NCBI GenBank assembly: GCA_963691815.1
Contig: OY829657.1
Coordinates: 27,099,243 to 27,163,242 of the forward strand
DNA: 64,000 bases
Reading direction: 5' to 3'
DNA from: Echiichthys vipera
Lineage: Eukaryota > Chordata > Actinopteri > Perciformes > Trachinidae
In this document: one piece after another, positions 37,153-50,086 of the stretch
Numbering within the stretch: the stretch's first letter is position 1
Layout: each line of letters begins with the position of its first letter
The notes under the pieces: model-generated
What the model saw: the letters and a program-made list of their open reading frames with translations, nothing else
What the model was told of the DNA's origin: nothing
The model's database searches: none
Position numbers and translations under genes: made by a program

Positions 37153-38981
37153 GTTTTCAAGCTAAGACGTCCTCATCAGCGTTTCCAAACGTCTCCATTG
37201 TCGGGGCTAGGAAATGCAAAGCATGATATCACAAAAGGTACGTAAGCCTACCTGTCTGATAAGACTGAGCGAGGTTCGTATCTGCTTGGTTGTTTACAAA
37301 GTTCCCCCTCTCAGCCGGAACAGAGAAAAAAACGGAGTTTTCAAACTAAGACGTCCTCAGCAGCGTTTCCAAACGCCTCCATTGTCGGGGCTAGGAAGCA
37401 CTGGAATAGTGTAGACGCAAAGCATGATATCACAAAAAGGTATGTCAACCTACCTGTCTGATAAGACTGAGCAACGTGCGTATCTGCGTCGTTGTTTACA
37501 AAGTTCTCCCTCTCAGCCGGACCAGAGAAAAACGCCACAAGGGAGTTTTCAAACTAAGACGTCCTCAGCAGCGTTCCCAAACGTCTCCATTGTCGAGGCG
37601 AGGAAACACCGGAATAGTGTAGATGCAAAGCATAAGCCTGGTGCAAGAAATATGCGACTTTAAATGAAAATATAGGAGTTTGAACAAAGTCCAAGTGTAC
37701 ATTTGGTTCACACTGGTAGACTCTCGCTAACAACTCTAGCTAGCAAGCTCGGCGGTTCGTATCCTCTCGTCTTCAGCTTCGTACTGTTGTAGGACTTCCC
37801 TAATTCTCATGTACTTTTCAAGTGTGTTTTGTCTCGCCGCCCGCAGCCTTCTCTGGCTTTCTTCTCTAGCTTTTTCTGTCATTGTTTCTGTTTAGAAAAC
37901 AACGTCACGGAGGTTCTGCGCAGTCGTGCAATGGTGGCTCCACCCACTTTGAGGTGGTGCCATGAAAAACTCAATTGTGATGGAAAAGGACGTGACTGCG
38001 ACCAAAAGCGATTTGAGTGGAGTGGGTGGAGAGGTTCACTGTGGGATGGAAAAGAGCCATGAGTGACTGCTTTATGTAGCTTTAGGCAGGTTTGATAAGC
38101 GTAGCGTTATTCCAGCCTACTATGAATGAAGCCTACGGCCATGAAATGAATTCCGATCCCAACTTTCCATAGTAAATGCACACCAATTAAAACAGCCTCC
38201 TTCGAGCCGGAGTTGCACCAGCGACCTAAGGATAACTGCTATCATTTGCCTACAGTCCTCCGCTCTACCAACTGAGCTATCGAAGGGCAGATGAAACATC
38301 ACCTTGTTCAAGAGGTGCATGGACGCTGATACTGATGCTTAGGCAGAGGTTGTCAAGCAAAGACCGAACGTTTTCACTCCTAAACAGTATTTCAAAGTGA
38401 AAACAACCTCAGTCCATGCAAATGTTTTAGCTCTGTATCAGAAATTATCTCTTCCCACATTAACAAGCCTGCAAACCCATATCATGTGACCGTTCATGGA
38501 CACTGGGCATGCGTCCGGTATGGCGTTAACAGTATGCAGGTTATCTAACATCCCTCTGCCATTGAATATCATGGGGGATAAATTGAAAATACAGAAACTA
38601 CTTTGGAGGAAGAAGAACAATCGCGCATATTAAGACCAGAAATGGAGTGGCTTGGACCAAAGATGAGGTGGAACTGTTACTGAGTCTAACACATGAGTTA
38701 AAGTGGTGACAGTGGTGGAAATCCAACTGGGTGTCTTTGCAAAGCAAATTCAGCGACATATTAGAGCAACACTGGGAGTATAATCCGTCACAGCTGCAAA
38801 CCATGGCAAAAGGAGAGGAGAACCCACCCAAGGAGCACTGGAATAGTGTAGACGCAAAGCATGATATCACAAAAAGGTATGTCAACCTAGCTGTCTGATA
38901 AGACTGAGCGATGTGCGTATCTGCGTCATTGTTTACAAAGTTCTCCCTCTCAGCCGGACCAGAGATGAATGGCACAAGGGA
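37153..38981. repeat. Satellite unit 22 (1829 bp)
   Basis: Counterpart of unit 19, 5095 bp downstream of it. T55G tRNA. SANT remnant 38632-38876. Confidence 0.95.
38198..38286 (-). tRNA. tRNA-Tyr(GTA), T55G variant (unit 22)
   Basis: T55G, no other exon change. Confidence 0.8.
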
Positions 38982-40810
38982 GTTTTCAAGCTAAGACGTC
39001 CTCATCAGCGTTTCCAAACGTCTCCATTGTCGGGGCTAGGAAATGCAAAGCATGATATCACAAAAGGTACGTAAGCCTACCTGTCTGATAAGACTGAGCG
39101 AGGTTCGTATCTGCTTGGTTGTTTACAAAGTTCCCCCTCTCAGCCGGAACAGAGAAAAAAACAGAGTTTTCAAACTAAGACGTCCTCAGCAGCGTTTCCA
39201 AACGCCTCCATTGTCGGGGCTAGGAAGCACTGGAATAGTGTAGACGCAAAGCATGATATCACAAAAAGGTATGTCAACCTACCTGTCTGATAAGACTGAG
39301 CAACGTGCGTATCTGCGTCGTTGTTTACAAAGTTCTCCCTCTCAGCCGGACCAGAGAAAAACGCCACAAGGGAGTTTTCAAACTAAGACGTCCTCAGCAG
39401 CGTTCCCAAACGTCTCCATTGTCGAGGCGAGGAAACACCGGAATAGTGTAGATGCAAAGCTTAAGCCTGGTGCAAGAAATATGCGACTTTAAATGAAAAT
39501 ATAGGAGTTTGAACAAAGTCCAAGTGTACATTTGGTTCACACTGGTAGACTCTCGCTAACAACTCTAGCTAGCAAGCTCGGCGGTTCGTATCCTCTCGTC
39601 TTCAGCTTCGTACTGTTGTAGGACTTCCCTAATTCTCATGTACTTTTCAAGTGTGTTTTGTCTCGCCGCCCGCAGCCTTCTCTGGCTTTCTTCTCTAGCT
39701 TTTTCTGTCATTGTTTCTGTTTAGAAAACAACGTCACGGAGGTTCTGCGCAGTCGTGCAATGGTGGCTCCACCCACTTTGAGGTGGTGCCATGAAAAACT
39801 CAATTGTGATGGAAAACGACGTGACTGCGACCAAAAGCGATTTGAGTGGAGTGGGTGGAGAGGTTCACTGTGGGATGGAAAAGAGCCATGAGTGACTGCT
39901 TTATGTAGCTTTAGGCAGGTTTGATAAGCATAACGTTATTCCAGCCTACTATGAATGAAGCCTACGGTCATGAAATGAATTCCGATCCCAACTTTCCATA
40001 GTAAATGCACACCAATTAAAACAGCCTCCTTCGAGCCGGAGTTGAACCAGCGACCTAAGGATAACTGCTATCTTTTGCCTACAGTCCTCCGCTCTACCAA
40101 CTGAGCTATCGAAGGGCAGATGAAACATCACCTTGTTCAAGAGGTGCATGGACGCTGATAATGATGCTTAGGCAGAGGTTGTCAAGCAAAGACCGAACGT
40201 TTTCACTCCTAAACAGTATTTCAAAGTGAAAACAACCTCAGTCCATGCAAATGTTTTAGCTCTGTATCAGAAATTATCTCTTCCCACATTAACAAGCCTG
40301 CAAACCCATATCATGTGACCGTTCATGGACACTGGCCATGCGTCCGGTATGGCGTTAACAGTATGCAGGTTATCTAACATCCCTCTGCCATTGAATATCA
40401 TGGGGGATAAATTGAAAATACAGAAAATACTTTGGAGGAAGAAGAACAATCGCGCATATTAAGACCAGAAATGGAGTGGCTTGGACCAAAGATGAGGTGG
40501 AACTGTTACTGAGTCTAACACATGAGTTAAAGTGGTGACAGTGGTGGAAATCCAACTGGGTGTCTTTGCAAAGCAAATTCAGCGACATATTAGAGCAACA
40601 CTGGGAGTATAATCCGTCACAGCTGCAAACCATGGCAAAAGGAGAGGAGAACCCACCCAAGGAGCACTGGAATAGTGTAGACGCAAAGCATGATATCACA
40701 AAAAGGTATGTCAACCTAGCTGTCTGATAAGACTGAGCGATGTGCGTATCTGCGTCATTGTTTACAAAGTTCTCCCTCTCAGCCGGACCAGAGATGAATG
40801 GCACAAGGGA
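38982..40810. repeat. Satellite unit 23 (1829 bp)
   Basis: tRNA exons are intact with a variant intron. SANT remnant 40461-40705. First unit with cagaaaatac in place of cagaaactac upstream of the remnant, shared with units 24, 26 and 29. Confidence 0.95.
40027..40115 (-). tRNA. tRNA-Tyr(GTA), intact exons with variant intron (unit 23)
   Basis: A single change lies within the intron (plus strand tatctttt in place of tatcattt). Mature sequence as in unit 3. Confidence 0.94.
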
Positions 40811-42639
40811 GTTTTCAAGCTAAGACGTCCTCATCAGCGTTTCCAAACGTCTCCATTGTCGGGGCTAGGAAATGCAAAGCATGATATCACAAAAGGTACG
40901 TAAGCCTACCTGTCTGATAAGACTGAGCGAGGTTCGTATCTGCTTGGTTGTTTACAAAGTTCCCCCTCTCAGCCGGAACAGAGAAAAAAACGGAGTTTTC
41001 AAACTAAGACGTCCTCAGCAGCGTTTCCAAACGCCTCCATTGTCGGGGCTAGGAAGCACTGGAATAGTGTAGACGCAAAGCATGATATCACAAAAAGGTA
41101 TGTCAACCTACCTGTCTGAAAAGACTGAGCAACGTGCGTATCTGCGTCGTTGTTTACAAAGTTCTCCCTCTCAGCCGGACCAGAGAAAAACGCCACAAGG
41201 GAGTTTTCAAACTAAGACGTCCTCAGCAGCGTTCCCAAACGTCTCCATTGTCGAGGCGAGGAAACACCGGAATAGTGTAGATGCAAAGCATAAGCCTGGT
41301 GCAAGAAATATGCGACTTTAAATGAAAATATAGGAGTTTGAACAAAGTCCAAGTGTACATTTGGTTCACACTGGTAGACTCTCGCTAACAACTCTAGCTA
41401 GCAAGATCGGCGGTTCGTATCCTCTCGTCTTCAGCTTCGTACTGTTGTAGGACTTCCCTAATTCTCATGTACTTTTCAAGTGTGTTTTGTCTCGCCGCCC
41501 GCAGCCTTCTCTGGCTTTCTTCTCTAGCTTTTTCTGTCATTGTTTCTGTTTAGAAAACAACGTCACGGAGGTTCTGCGCAGTCGTGCAATGGTGGCTCCA
41601 CCCACTTTGAGGTGGTGCCATGAAAAACTCAATTGTGATGGAAAACGACGTGACTGCGACCAAAAGCGATTTGAGTGGAGTGGGTGGAGAGGTTCACTGT
41701 GGGATGGAAAAGAGCCATGAGTGACTGCTTTATGTAGCTTTAGGCAGGTTTGATAAGCGTAGCGTTATTCCAGCCTACTATGAATGAAGCCTACGGCCAT
41801 GAAATGAATTCCGATCCCAACTTTCCATAGTAAATGCACACCAATTAAAACAGCCTCCTTCGAGCCGGAGTTGAACCAGCGACCTAAGGATAACTGCTAT
41901 CATTTGCCTACAGTCCTCCGCTCTACCAACTGAGCTATCGAAGGGCAGATAATACGTTACGTTGTTCAAGAGGTGCATGGACGCTGATACTGATGCTTAG
42001 GCAGAGGTTGTCAAGCAAAGACCGAACGTTTTCACTCCTAAACAGTATTTCAAAGTGAAAACAACCTCAGTCCATGCAAATGTTTTAGCTCTGTATCAGA
42101 AATTATCTCTTCCCACATTAACAAGCCTGCAAACCCATATCATGTGACCGTTCATGGACACTGGCCATGCGTCCGGTATGGCGTTAACAGTATGCAGGTT
42201 ATCTAACATCCCTCTGCCATTGAATATCATGGGGGATAAATTGAAAATACAGAAAATACTTTGGAGGAAGAAGAACAATCGCGCATATTAAGACCAGAAA
42301 TGGAGTGGCTTGGACCAAAGATGAGGTGGAACTGTTACTGAGTCTAACACATGAGTTAAAGTGGTGACAGTGGTGGAAATCCAACTGGGTGTCTTTGCAA
42401 AGCAAATTCAGCGACATATTAGAGCAACACTGGGAGTATAATCCGTCACAGCTGCAAACCATGGCAAAAGGAGAGGAGAACCCACCCAAGGAGCACTGGA
42501 ATAGTGTAGACGCAAAGCATGATATCACAAAAAGGTATGTCAACCTAGCTGTCTGATAAGACTGAGCGATGTGCGTATCTGCGTCATTGTTTACAAAGTT
42601 CTCCCTCTCAGCCGGACCAGAGATGAATGGCACAAGGGA
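40811..42639. repeat. Satellite unit 24 (1829 bp)
   Basis: The 5' half shares rare variants with unit 13, while the 3' half shares variants with units 23, 26 and 29, so the unit is a mosaic. Intact tRNA. SANT remnant 42290-42534. Confidence 0.95.
41856..41944 (-). tRNA. tRNA-Tyr(GTA), intact (unit 24)
   Basis: Exons and boxes intact. The immediate 5' flank differs from most units (gataatacg in place of gatgaaacg). Confidence 0.95.
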
Positions 42640-44468
42640 GTTTTCAAGCTAAGACGTCCTCATCAGCGTTTCCAAACGTCTCCATTGTCGGGGCTAGGAA
42701 ATGCAAAGCATGATATCACAAAAGGTACGTAAGCCTACCTGTCTGATAAGACTGAGCGAGGTTCGTATCTGCTTGGTTGTTTACAAAGTTCCCCCTCTCA
42801 GCCGGAACAGAGAAAAAAACGGAGTTTTCAAACTAAGACGTCCTCAGCAGCGTTTCCAAACGCCTCCATTGTCGGGGCTAGGAAGCACTGGAATAGTGTA
42901 GACGCAAAGCATGATATCACAAAAAGGTATGTCAACCTACCTGTCTGATAAGACTGAGCAACGTGCGTATCTGCGTCGTTGTTTACAAAGTTCTCCCTCT
43001 CAGCCGGACCAGAGAAAAACGCCACAAGGGAGTTTTCAAACTAAGACGTCCTCAGCAGCGTTCCCAAACGTCTCCATTGTCGAGGCGAGGAAACACCGGA
43101 ATAGTGTAGATGCAAAGCATAAGCCTGGTGCAAGAAATATGCGACTTTAAATGAAAATATAGGAGTTTGAACAAAGTCCAAGTGTACATTTGGTTCACAC
43201 TGGTAGACTCTCGCTAACAACTCTAGCTAGCAAGCTCGGCGGTTCGTATCCTCTCGTCTTCAGCTTTGTACTGTTGTAGGACTTCCCTAATTCTCATGTA
43301 CTTTTCAAGTGTGTTTTGTCTCGCCGCCCGCAGCCTTCTCTGGCTTTCTTCTCTAGCTTTTTCTGTCATTGTTTCTGTTTAGAAAACAACGTCACGGAGG
43401 TTCTGCGCAGTCGTGCAATGGTGGCTCCACCCACTTTGAGGTGGTGCCATGAAAAACTCAATTGTGATGGAAAAGGACGTGACTGCGACCAAAAGCGATT
43501 TGAGTGGAGTGGGTGGAGAGGTTCACTGTGGGATGGAAAAGAGCCATGAGTGACTGCTTTATGTAGCTTTAGGCAGGTTTGATAAGCGTAGCGTTATTCC
43601 AGCCTACTATGAATGAAGCCTACGGCCATGAAATGAATTCCGATCCCAACTTTCCATAGTAAATGCACACCAATTAAAACAGCCTCCTTCGAGCCGGAGT
43701 TGCACCAGCGACCTAAGGATAACTGCTATCATTTGCCTACAGTCCTCCGCTCTACCAACTGAGCTATCGAAGGGCAGATGAAACGTTACCTTGTTCAAGA
43801 GGTGCATGGACGCTGATACTGATGCTTAGGCAGAGGTTGTCAAGCAAAGACCGAACGTTTTCACTCCTAAACAGTATTTCAAAGTGAAAACAACCTCAGT
43901 CCATGCAAATGTTTTAGCTCTGTATCAGAAATTATCTCTTCCCACATTAACAAGCCTGCAAACCCATATCATGTGACCGTTCATGGACACTGGCCATGCG
44001 TCCGGTATGGCGTTAACAGTATGCAGGTTATCTAACATCCCTCTGCCATTGAATATCAGGGAGGGTAAATTGAAAATACAGAAACTACTTTGGAGGAAGA
44101 AGAACAATCGCGCATATTAAGACCAGAAATGGAGTGGCTTGGACCAATGATGAGGTGGAACTGTTACTGAGTCTAACACATGAGTTAAAGTGGTGACAGT
44201 GGTGGAAATCCAACTGGGTGTCTTTGCAAAGCAAATTCAGCGACATATTAGAGCAACACTGGGAGTATAATCCGTCACAGCTGCAAACCATGGCAAAAGG
44301 AGAGGAGAACCCACCCAAGGAGCACTGGAATAGTGTAGACGCAAAGCATGATATCACAAAAAGGTATGTCAACCTAGCAGTCTGATAAGACTGAGCGACG
44401 TGCGTATCTGCGTCATTGTTTACAAAGTTCTCCCTCTCAGCCGGACCAGAGATGAATGGCACAAGGGA
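42640..44468. repeat. Satellite unit 25 (1829 bp)
   Basis: T55G tRNA. SANT remnant 44119-44363, with a private AAA to AAT change shared with unit 28. Left end of the 7,447-bp duplication. Confidence 0.95.
43685..43773 (-). tRNA. tRNA-Tyr(GTA), T55G variant (unit 25)
   Basis: T55G, matched by unit 28 in the 7,447-bp duplication. Confidence 0.8.
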
Positions 44469-46297
44469 GTTTTCAAGCTAAGACGTCCTCATCAGCGTTT
44501 CCAAACGTCTCCATTGTCGGGGCTAGGAAATGCAAAGCATGATATCACAAAAGGTACGTAAGCCTACCTGTCTGATAAGACTGAGCGAGGTTCGTATCTG
44601 CTTGGTTGTTTACAAAGTTCCCCCTCTCAGCCGGAACAGAGAAAAAAACGGAGTTTTCAAACTAAGACGTCCTCAGCAGCGTTTCCAAACGCCTCCATTG
44701 TCGGGGCTAGGAAGCACTGGAATAGTGTAGACGCAAAGCATGATATCACAAAAAGGTATGTCAACCTACCTGTCTGATAAGACTGAGCAACGTGCGTATC
44801 TGCGTCGTTGTTTACAAAGTTCTCCCTCTCAGCCGGACCAGAGAAAAACGCCACAAGGGAGTTTTCAAACTAAGACGTCCTCAGCAGCGTTCCCAAACGT
44901 CTCCATTGTCGAGGCGAGGAAACACCGGAATAGTGTAGATGCAAAGCATAAGCCTGGTGCAAGAAATATGCGACTTTAAATGAAAATATAGGAGTTTGAA
45001 CAAAGTCCAAGTGTACATTTGGTTCACACTGGTAGACTCTCGCTAACAACTCTAGCTAGCAAGCTCGGCGGTTCGTATCCTCTCGTCTTCAGCTTCGTAC
45101 TGTTGTAGGACTTCCCTAATTCTCATGTACTTTTCAAGTGTGTTTTGTCTCGCCGCCCGCAGCCTTCTCTGGCTTTCTTCTCTAGCTTTTTCTGTCATTG
45201 TTTCTGTTTAGAAAACAACGTCACGGAGGTTCTGCGCAGTCGTGCAATGGTGGCTCCACCCACTTTGAGGTGGTGCCATGAAAAACTCAATTGTGATGGA
45301 AAACGACGTGACTGCGACCAAAAGCGATTTGAGTGGAGTGGGTGGAGAGGTTCACTGTGGGATGGAAAAGAGCCATGAGTGACTGCTTTATGTAGCTTTA
45401 GGCAGGTTTGATTAGCGTAGCGTTATTCCAGCCTAGTATGAATGAAGCCTACGTCCATGAAATGAATTCCGATCCCAACTTTCCATAGTAAATGCACACC
45501 AATTAAAACAGCCTCCTTCGAGCCGGAGTTGAACCAGCGACCTAAGGATAACTGCTATCATTTGCCTACAGTCCTCCGCTCTACCAACTGAGCTATCGAA
45601 GGGCAGATAATACGTTACGTTGTTCAAGAGGTGCATGGACGCTGATACTGATGCTTAGGCAGAGGTTGTCAAGCAAAGACCGAACGTTTTCACTCCTAAA
45701 CAGTATTTCAAAGTGAAAACAACCTCAGTCCATGCAAATGTTTTAGCTCTGTATCAGAAATTATCTCTTCCCACATTAACAAGCCTGCAAACCCATATCA
45801 TGTGACCGTTCATGGACACTGGCCATGCGTCCGGTATGGCGTTAACAGTATGCAGGTTATCTAACATCCCTCTGCCATTGAATATCATGGGGGATAAATT
45901 GAAAATACAGAAAATACTTTGGAGGAAGAAGAACAATCGCGCATATTAAGACCAGAAATGGAGTGGCTTGGACCAAAGATGAGGTGGAACTGTTACTGAG
46001 TCTAACACATGAGTTAAAGTGGTGACAGTGGTGGAAATCCAACTGGGTGTCTTTGCAAAGCAAATTCAGCGACATATTAGAGCAACACTGGGAGTATAAT
46101 CCGTCACAGCTGCAAACCATGGCAAAAGGAGAGGAGAACCCACCCAAGGAGCACTGGAATAGTGTAGACGCAAAGCATGATATCACAAAAAGGTATGTCA
46201 ACCTAGCTGTCTGATAAGACTGAGCGATGTGCGTATCTGCGTCATTGTTTACAAAGTTCTCCCTCTCAGCCGGACCAGAGATGAATGGCACAAGGGA
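44469..46297. repeat. Satellite unit 26 (1829 bp)
   Basis: Intact tRNA. SANT remnant 45948-46192. Shares gattagcgtag (about 45411) and gcctagtatg with unit 29, 7,447 bp away. Confidence 0.95.
45514..45602 (-). tRNA. tRNA-Tyr(GTA), intact (unit 26)
   Basis: Exons intact, with the same gataatacg 5' flank as units 24 and 29. Confidence 0.95.
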
Positions 46298-46689
46298 GTT
46301 TTCAAGCTAAGACGTCCTCATCAGCGTTTCCAAACGTCTCCATTGTCGGGGCTAGGAAATGCAAAGCATGATATCACAAAAGGTACGTAAGCCTACCTGT
46401 CTGATAAGACTGAGCGAGGTTCGTATCTGCTTGGTTGTTTACAAAGTTCCCCCTCTCAGCCGGAACAGAGAAAAAACCGGAGTTTTCAAACTAAGACGTC
46501 CTCAGCAGCGTTTCCAAACGCCTCCATTGTCGGGGCTAGGAAGCACTGGAATAGTGTAGACGCAAAGCATGATATCACAAAAAGGTATGTCAACCTACCT
46601 GTCTGATAAGACTGAGCAACGTGCGTATCTGCGTCGTTGTTTACAAAGTTCTCCCTCTCAGCCGGACCAGAGATGAATGGCACAATGGA
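46298..46689. repeat. Extra 392-bp A+B block pair
   Basis: One additional A (184 bp) plus B (208 bp) pair ahead of the regular unit. Its B copy ends in the D-type agatgaatgg junction rather than the usual agaaaaacgcc, so it was generated from a D/A junction by unequal exchange. Confidence 0.93.
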
Positions 46690-47734
46690 GTTTTCAAGCT
46701 AAGACGTCCTCATCAGCGTTTCCAAACGTCTCCATTGTCGGGGCTAGGAAATGCAAAGCATGATATCACAAAAGGTACGTAAGCCTACCTGTCTGATAAG
46801 ACTGAGCGAGGTTCGTATCTGCTTGGTTGTTTACAAAGTTCCCCCTCTCAGCCGGAACAGAGAAAAAAACGGAGTTTTCAAACTAAGACGTCCTCAGCAG
46901 CGTTTCCAAACGCCTCCATTGTCGGGGCTAGGAAGCACTGGAATAGTGTAGACGCAAAGCATGATATCACAAAAAGGTATGTCAACCTACCTGTCTGATA
47001 AGACTGAGCAACGTGCGTATCTGCGTCGTTGTTTACAAAGTTCGCCCTCTCAGCCGGACCAGAGGAAAACGCCACAAGGGAGTTTTCAAACTAAGACGTC
47101 CTCAGCAGCGTTCCCAAACGTCTCCATTGTCGAGGCGAGGAAACACCGGAATAGTGTAGACGCAAAGCATAAGCCTGGTGCAAGAAATATGCGACTTTAA
47201 ATGAAAATATAGGAGTGTGAACAAAGTCCAAGTGTACATTTGGTTCACACTGGTAGACTCTCGCTAACAACTCTAGCTAGCAAGCTCGGCGGTTCGTATC
47301 CTCTCGTCTTCAGCTTCGTACTGTTGTAGGACTTCCCTAATTCTCATGTACTTTTCAAGTGTGTTTTGTCTCGCCGCCCGCAGCCTTCTCTGGCTTTCTT
47401 CTCTAGCTTTTTCTGTCATTGTTTCTGTTTAGAAAACAACGTCACGGAGGTTCTGCGCAGTCGTGCAATGGTGGCTCCACCCACTTTGAGGTGGTGCCAT
47501 GAAAAACTCAATTGTGATGGAAAACGACGTGACTGCGACCAAAAGCGATTTGAGTGGAGTGGGTGGAGAGGTTCACTGTGGGATGGAAAAGAGCCATGAG
47601 TGACTGCTTTATGTAGCTTTAGGCAGGTTTGATAAGCGTAGCGTTATTCCAGCCTACTATGAATGAAGCCTACGGCCATGAAATGAATTCCGATCACAAC
47701 TTTCCATAGTAAATGCACACCAATTAAAACAGCC

Positions 47735-47823
47735 TCCTTCGAGCCGGAGTTGAACCAGCGACCTAAGGATAACTGCTATCATTTGCCTACAGTCCTCCGC
47801 TCTACCAACTGAGCTATCGAAGG
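47735..47823 (-). tRNA. tRNA-Tyr(GTA), intact (unit 27)
   Basis: Exons and boxes intact. Confidence 0.95.
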
Positions 47824-48518
47824 GCAGATAAAACGTTACCTTGTGCAAGAGGTGCATGGACGCTGATACTGATGCTTAGGCAGAGGTTGTCAAGCAAAGA
47901 CCGAACGTTTTCACTCCTAAACAGTATTTCAAAGTGAAAACAACCTCAGTCCATGCAAATGTTTTAGCTCTGTATCAGAAATTATCTCTTCCCACATTAA
48001 CAAGCCTGCAAACCCATATCATGTGACCGTTCATGGACACTGGCAATGCGTCCGGTATGGCGTTAACAGTATGCAGGTTATCTAACATCCCTCTGCCATT
48101 GAATATCATGGGGGATAAATTGAAAATACAGAAACTACTTTGGAGGAAGAAGAACAATCGCGCATATTAAGACCAGAAATGGAGTGGCTTGGACCAAAGA
48201 TGAGGTGGAACTGTTACTGAGTCTAACACATGAGTTAAAGTGGTGACAGTGGTGGAAATCCAACTGGGTGTCTTTGCAAAGCAAATTCAGCGACATATTA
48301 GAGCAACACTGGGAGTATAATCCGTCACAGCTGCAAACCATGGCAAAAGGAGAGGAGAACCCACCCAAGGAGCACTGGAATAGTGTAGACGCAAAGCATG
48401 ATATCACAAAAAGGTATGTCAACCTAGCTGTCTGATAAGACTGAGCGACATGCGTATCTGCGTCATTGTTTACAAAGTTCTCCCTCTCAGCCGGACCAGA
48501 GATGAATGGCACAATGGA

Positions 48519-50086
48519 GTTTTCAAGCTAAGACGTCCTCATCAGCGTTTCCAAACGTCTCCATTGTCGGGGCTAGGAAATGCAAAGCATGATATCACAA
48601 AAGGTACGTAAGCCTACCTGTCTGATAAGACTGAGCGAGGTTCGTATCTGCTTGGTTGTTTACAAAGTTCCCCCTCTCAGCCGGAACAGAGAAAAAAACG
48701 GAGTTTTCAAACTAAGACGTCCTCAGCAGCGTTTCCAAACGCCTCCATTGTCGGGGCTAGGAAGCACTGGAATAGTGTAGACGCAAAGCATGATATCACA
48801 AAAAGGTATGTCAACCTACCTGTCTGATAAGACTGAGCAACGTGCGTATCTGCGTCGTTGTTTACAAAGTTCTCCCTCTCAGCCGGACCAGAGATGAATG
48901 GCACAAGGGAGTTTTCAAGCTAAGACGTCCTCATCAGCGTTTCCAAACGTCTCCATTGTCGGGGCTAGGAAATGCAAAGCATGATATCACAAAAGGTACG
49001 TAAGCCTACCTGTCTGATAAGACTGAGCGAGGTTCGTATCTGCTTGGTTGTTTACAAAGTTCCCCCTCTCAGCCGGAACAGAGAAAAAAACGGAGTTTTC
49101 AAACTAAGACGTCCTCAGCAGCGATTCCAAACGCCTCCATTGTCGGGGCTAGGAAGCACTGGAATAGTGTAGACGCAAAGCATGATATCACAAAAAGGTA
49201 TGTCAACCTAGCTGTCTGATAAGACTGAGCGACATGCGTATCTGCGTCATTGTTTACAAAGTTCTCCCTCTCAGCCGGACCAGAGATGAATGGCACAATG
49301 GAGTTTTCAAGCTAAGACGTCCTCATCAGCGTTTCCAAACGTCTCCATTGTCGGGGCTAGGAAATGCAAAGCATGATATCACAAAAGGTACGTAAGCCTA
49401 CCTGTCTGATAAGACTGAGCGAGGTTCGTATCTGCTTGGTTGTTTACAAAGTTCCCCCTCTCAGCCGGAACAGAGAAAAAAACGGAGTTTTCAAACTAAG
49501 ACGTCCTCAGCAGCGTTTCCAAACGCCTCCATTGTCGGGGCTAGGAAGCACTGGAATAGTGTAGACGCAAAGCATGATATCACAAAAAGGTATGTCAACC
49601 TACCTGTCTGATAAGACTGAGCAACGTGCGTATCTGCGTCGTTGTTTACAAAGTTCTCCCTCTCAGCCGGACCAGAGATGAATGGCACAAGGGAGTTTTC
49701 AAGCTAAGACGTCCTCATCAGCGTTTCCAAACGTCTCCATTGTCGGGGCTAGGAAATGCAAAGCATGATATCACAAAAGGTACGTAAGCCTACCTGTCTG
49801 ATAAGACTGAGCGAGGTTCGTATCTGCTTGGTTGTTTACAAAGTTCCCCCTCTCAGCCGGAACAGAGAAAAAAACGGAGTTTTCAAACTAAGACGTCCTC
49901 AGCAGCGATTCCAAACGCCTCCATTGTCGGGGCTAGGAAGCACTGGAATAGTGTAGACGCAAAGCATGATATCACAAAAAGGTATGTCAACCTAGCTGTC
50001 TGATAAGACTGAGCGACATGCGTATCTGCGTCATTGTTTACAAAGTTCTCCCTCTCAGCCGGACCAGAGATGAATGGCACAATGGA
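48519..50086. repeat. Four extra 392-bp pairs arranged as two 784-bp dimers
   Basis: The pairs alternate. Pairs 1 and 3 have gcgtttcc with caacgtgc. Pairs 2 and 4 have gcgattcc with gacatgc. The amplified unit is therefore 784 bp, present twice (48519-49302 and 49303-50086). Confidence 0.93.

Larger units (their letters stand above)
46298..48518. repeat. Satellite unit 27 (2221 bp, one extra A+B pair)
   Basis: An extra 392-bp pair occupies 46298-46689. The regular unit follows at 46690-48518. Intact tRNA. SANT remnant 48169-48413. Confidence 0.95.

Noticed and set aside
46298..50086. CRISPR array
   Set aside because: Periods are 184-392 bp with no short repeat and unique spacer structure. 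The context is eukaryotic.
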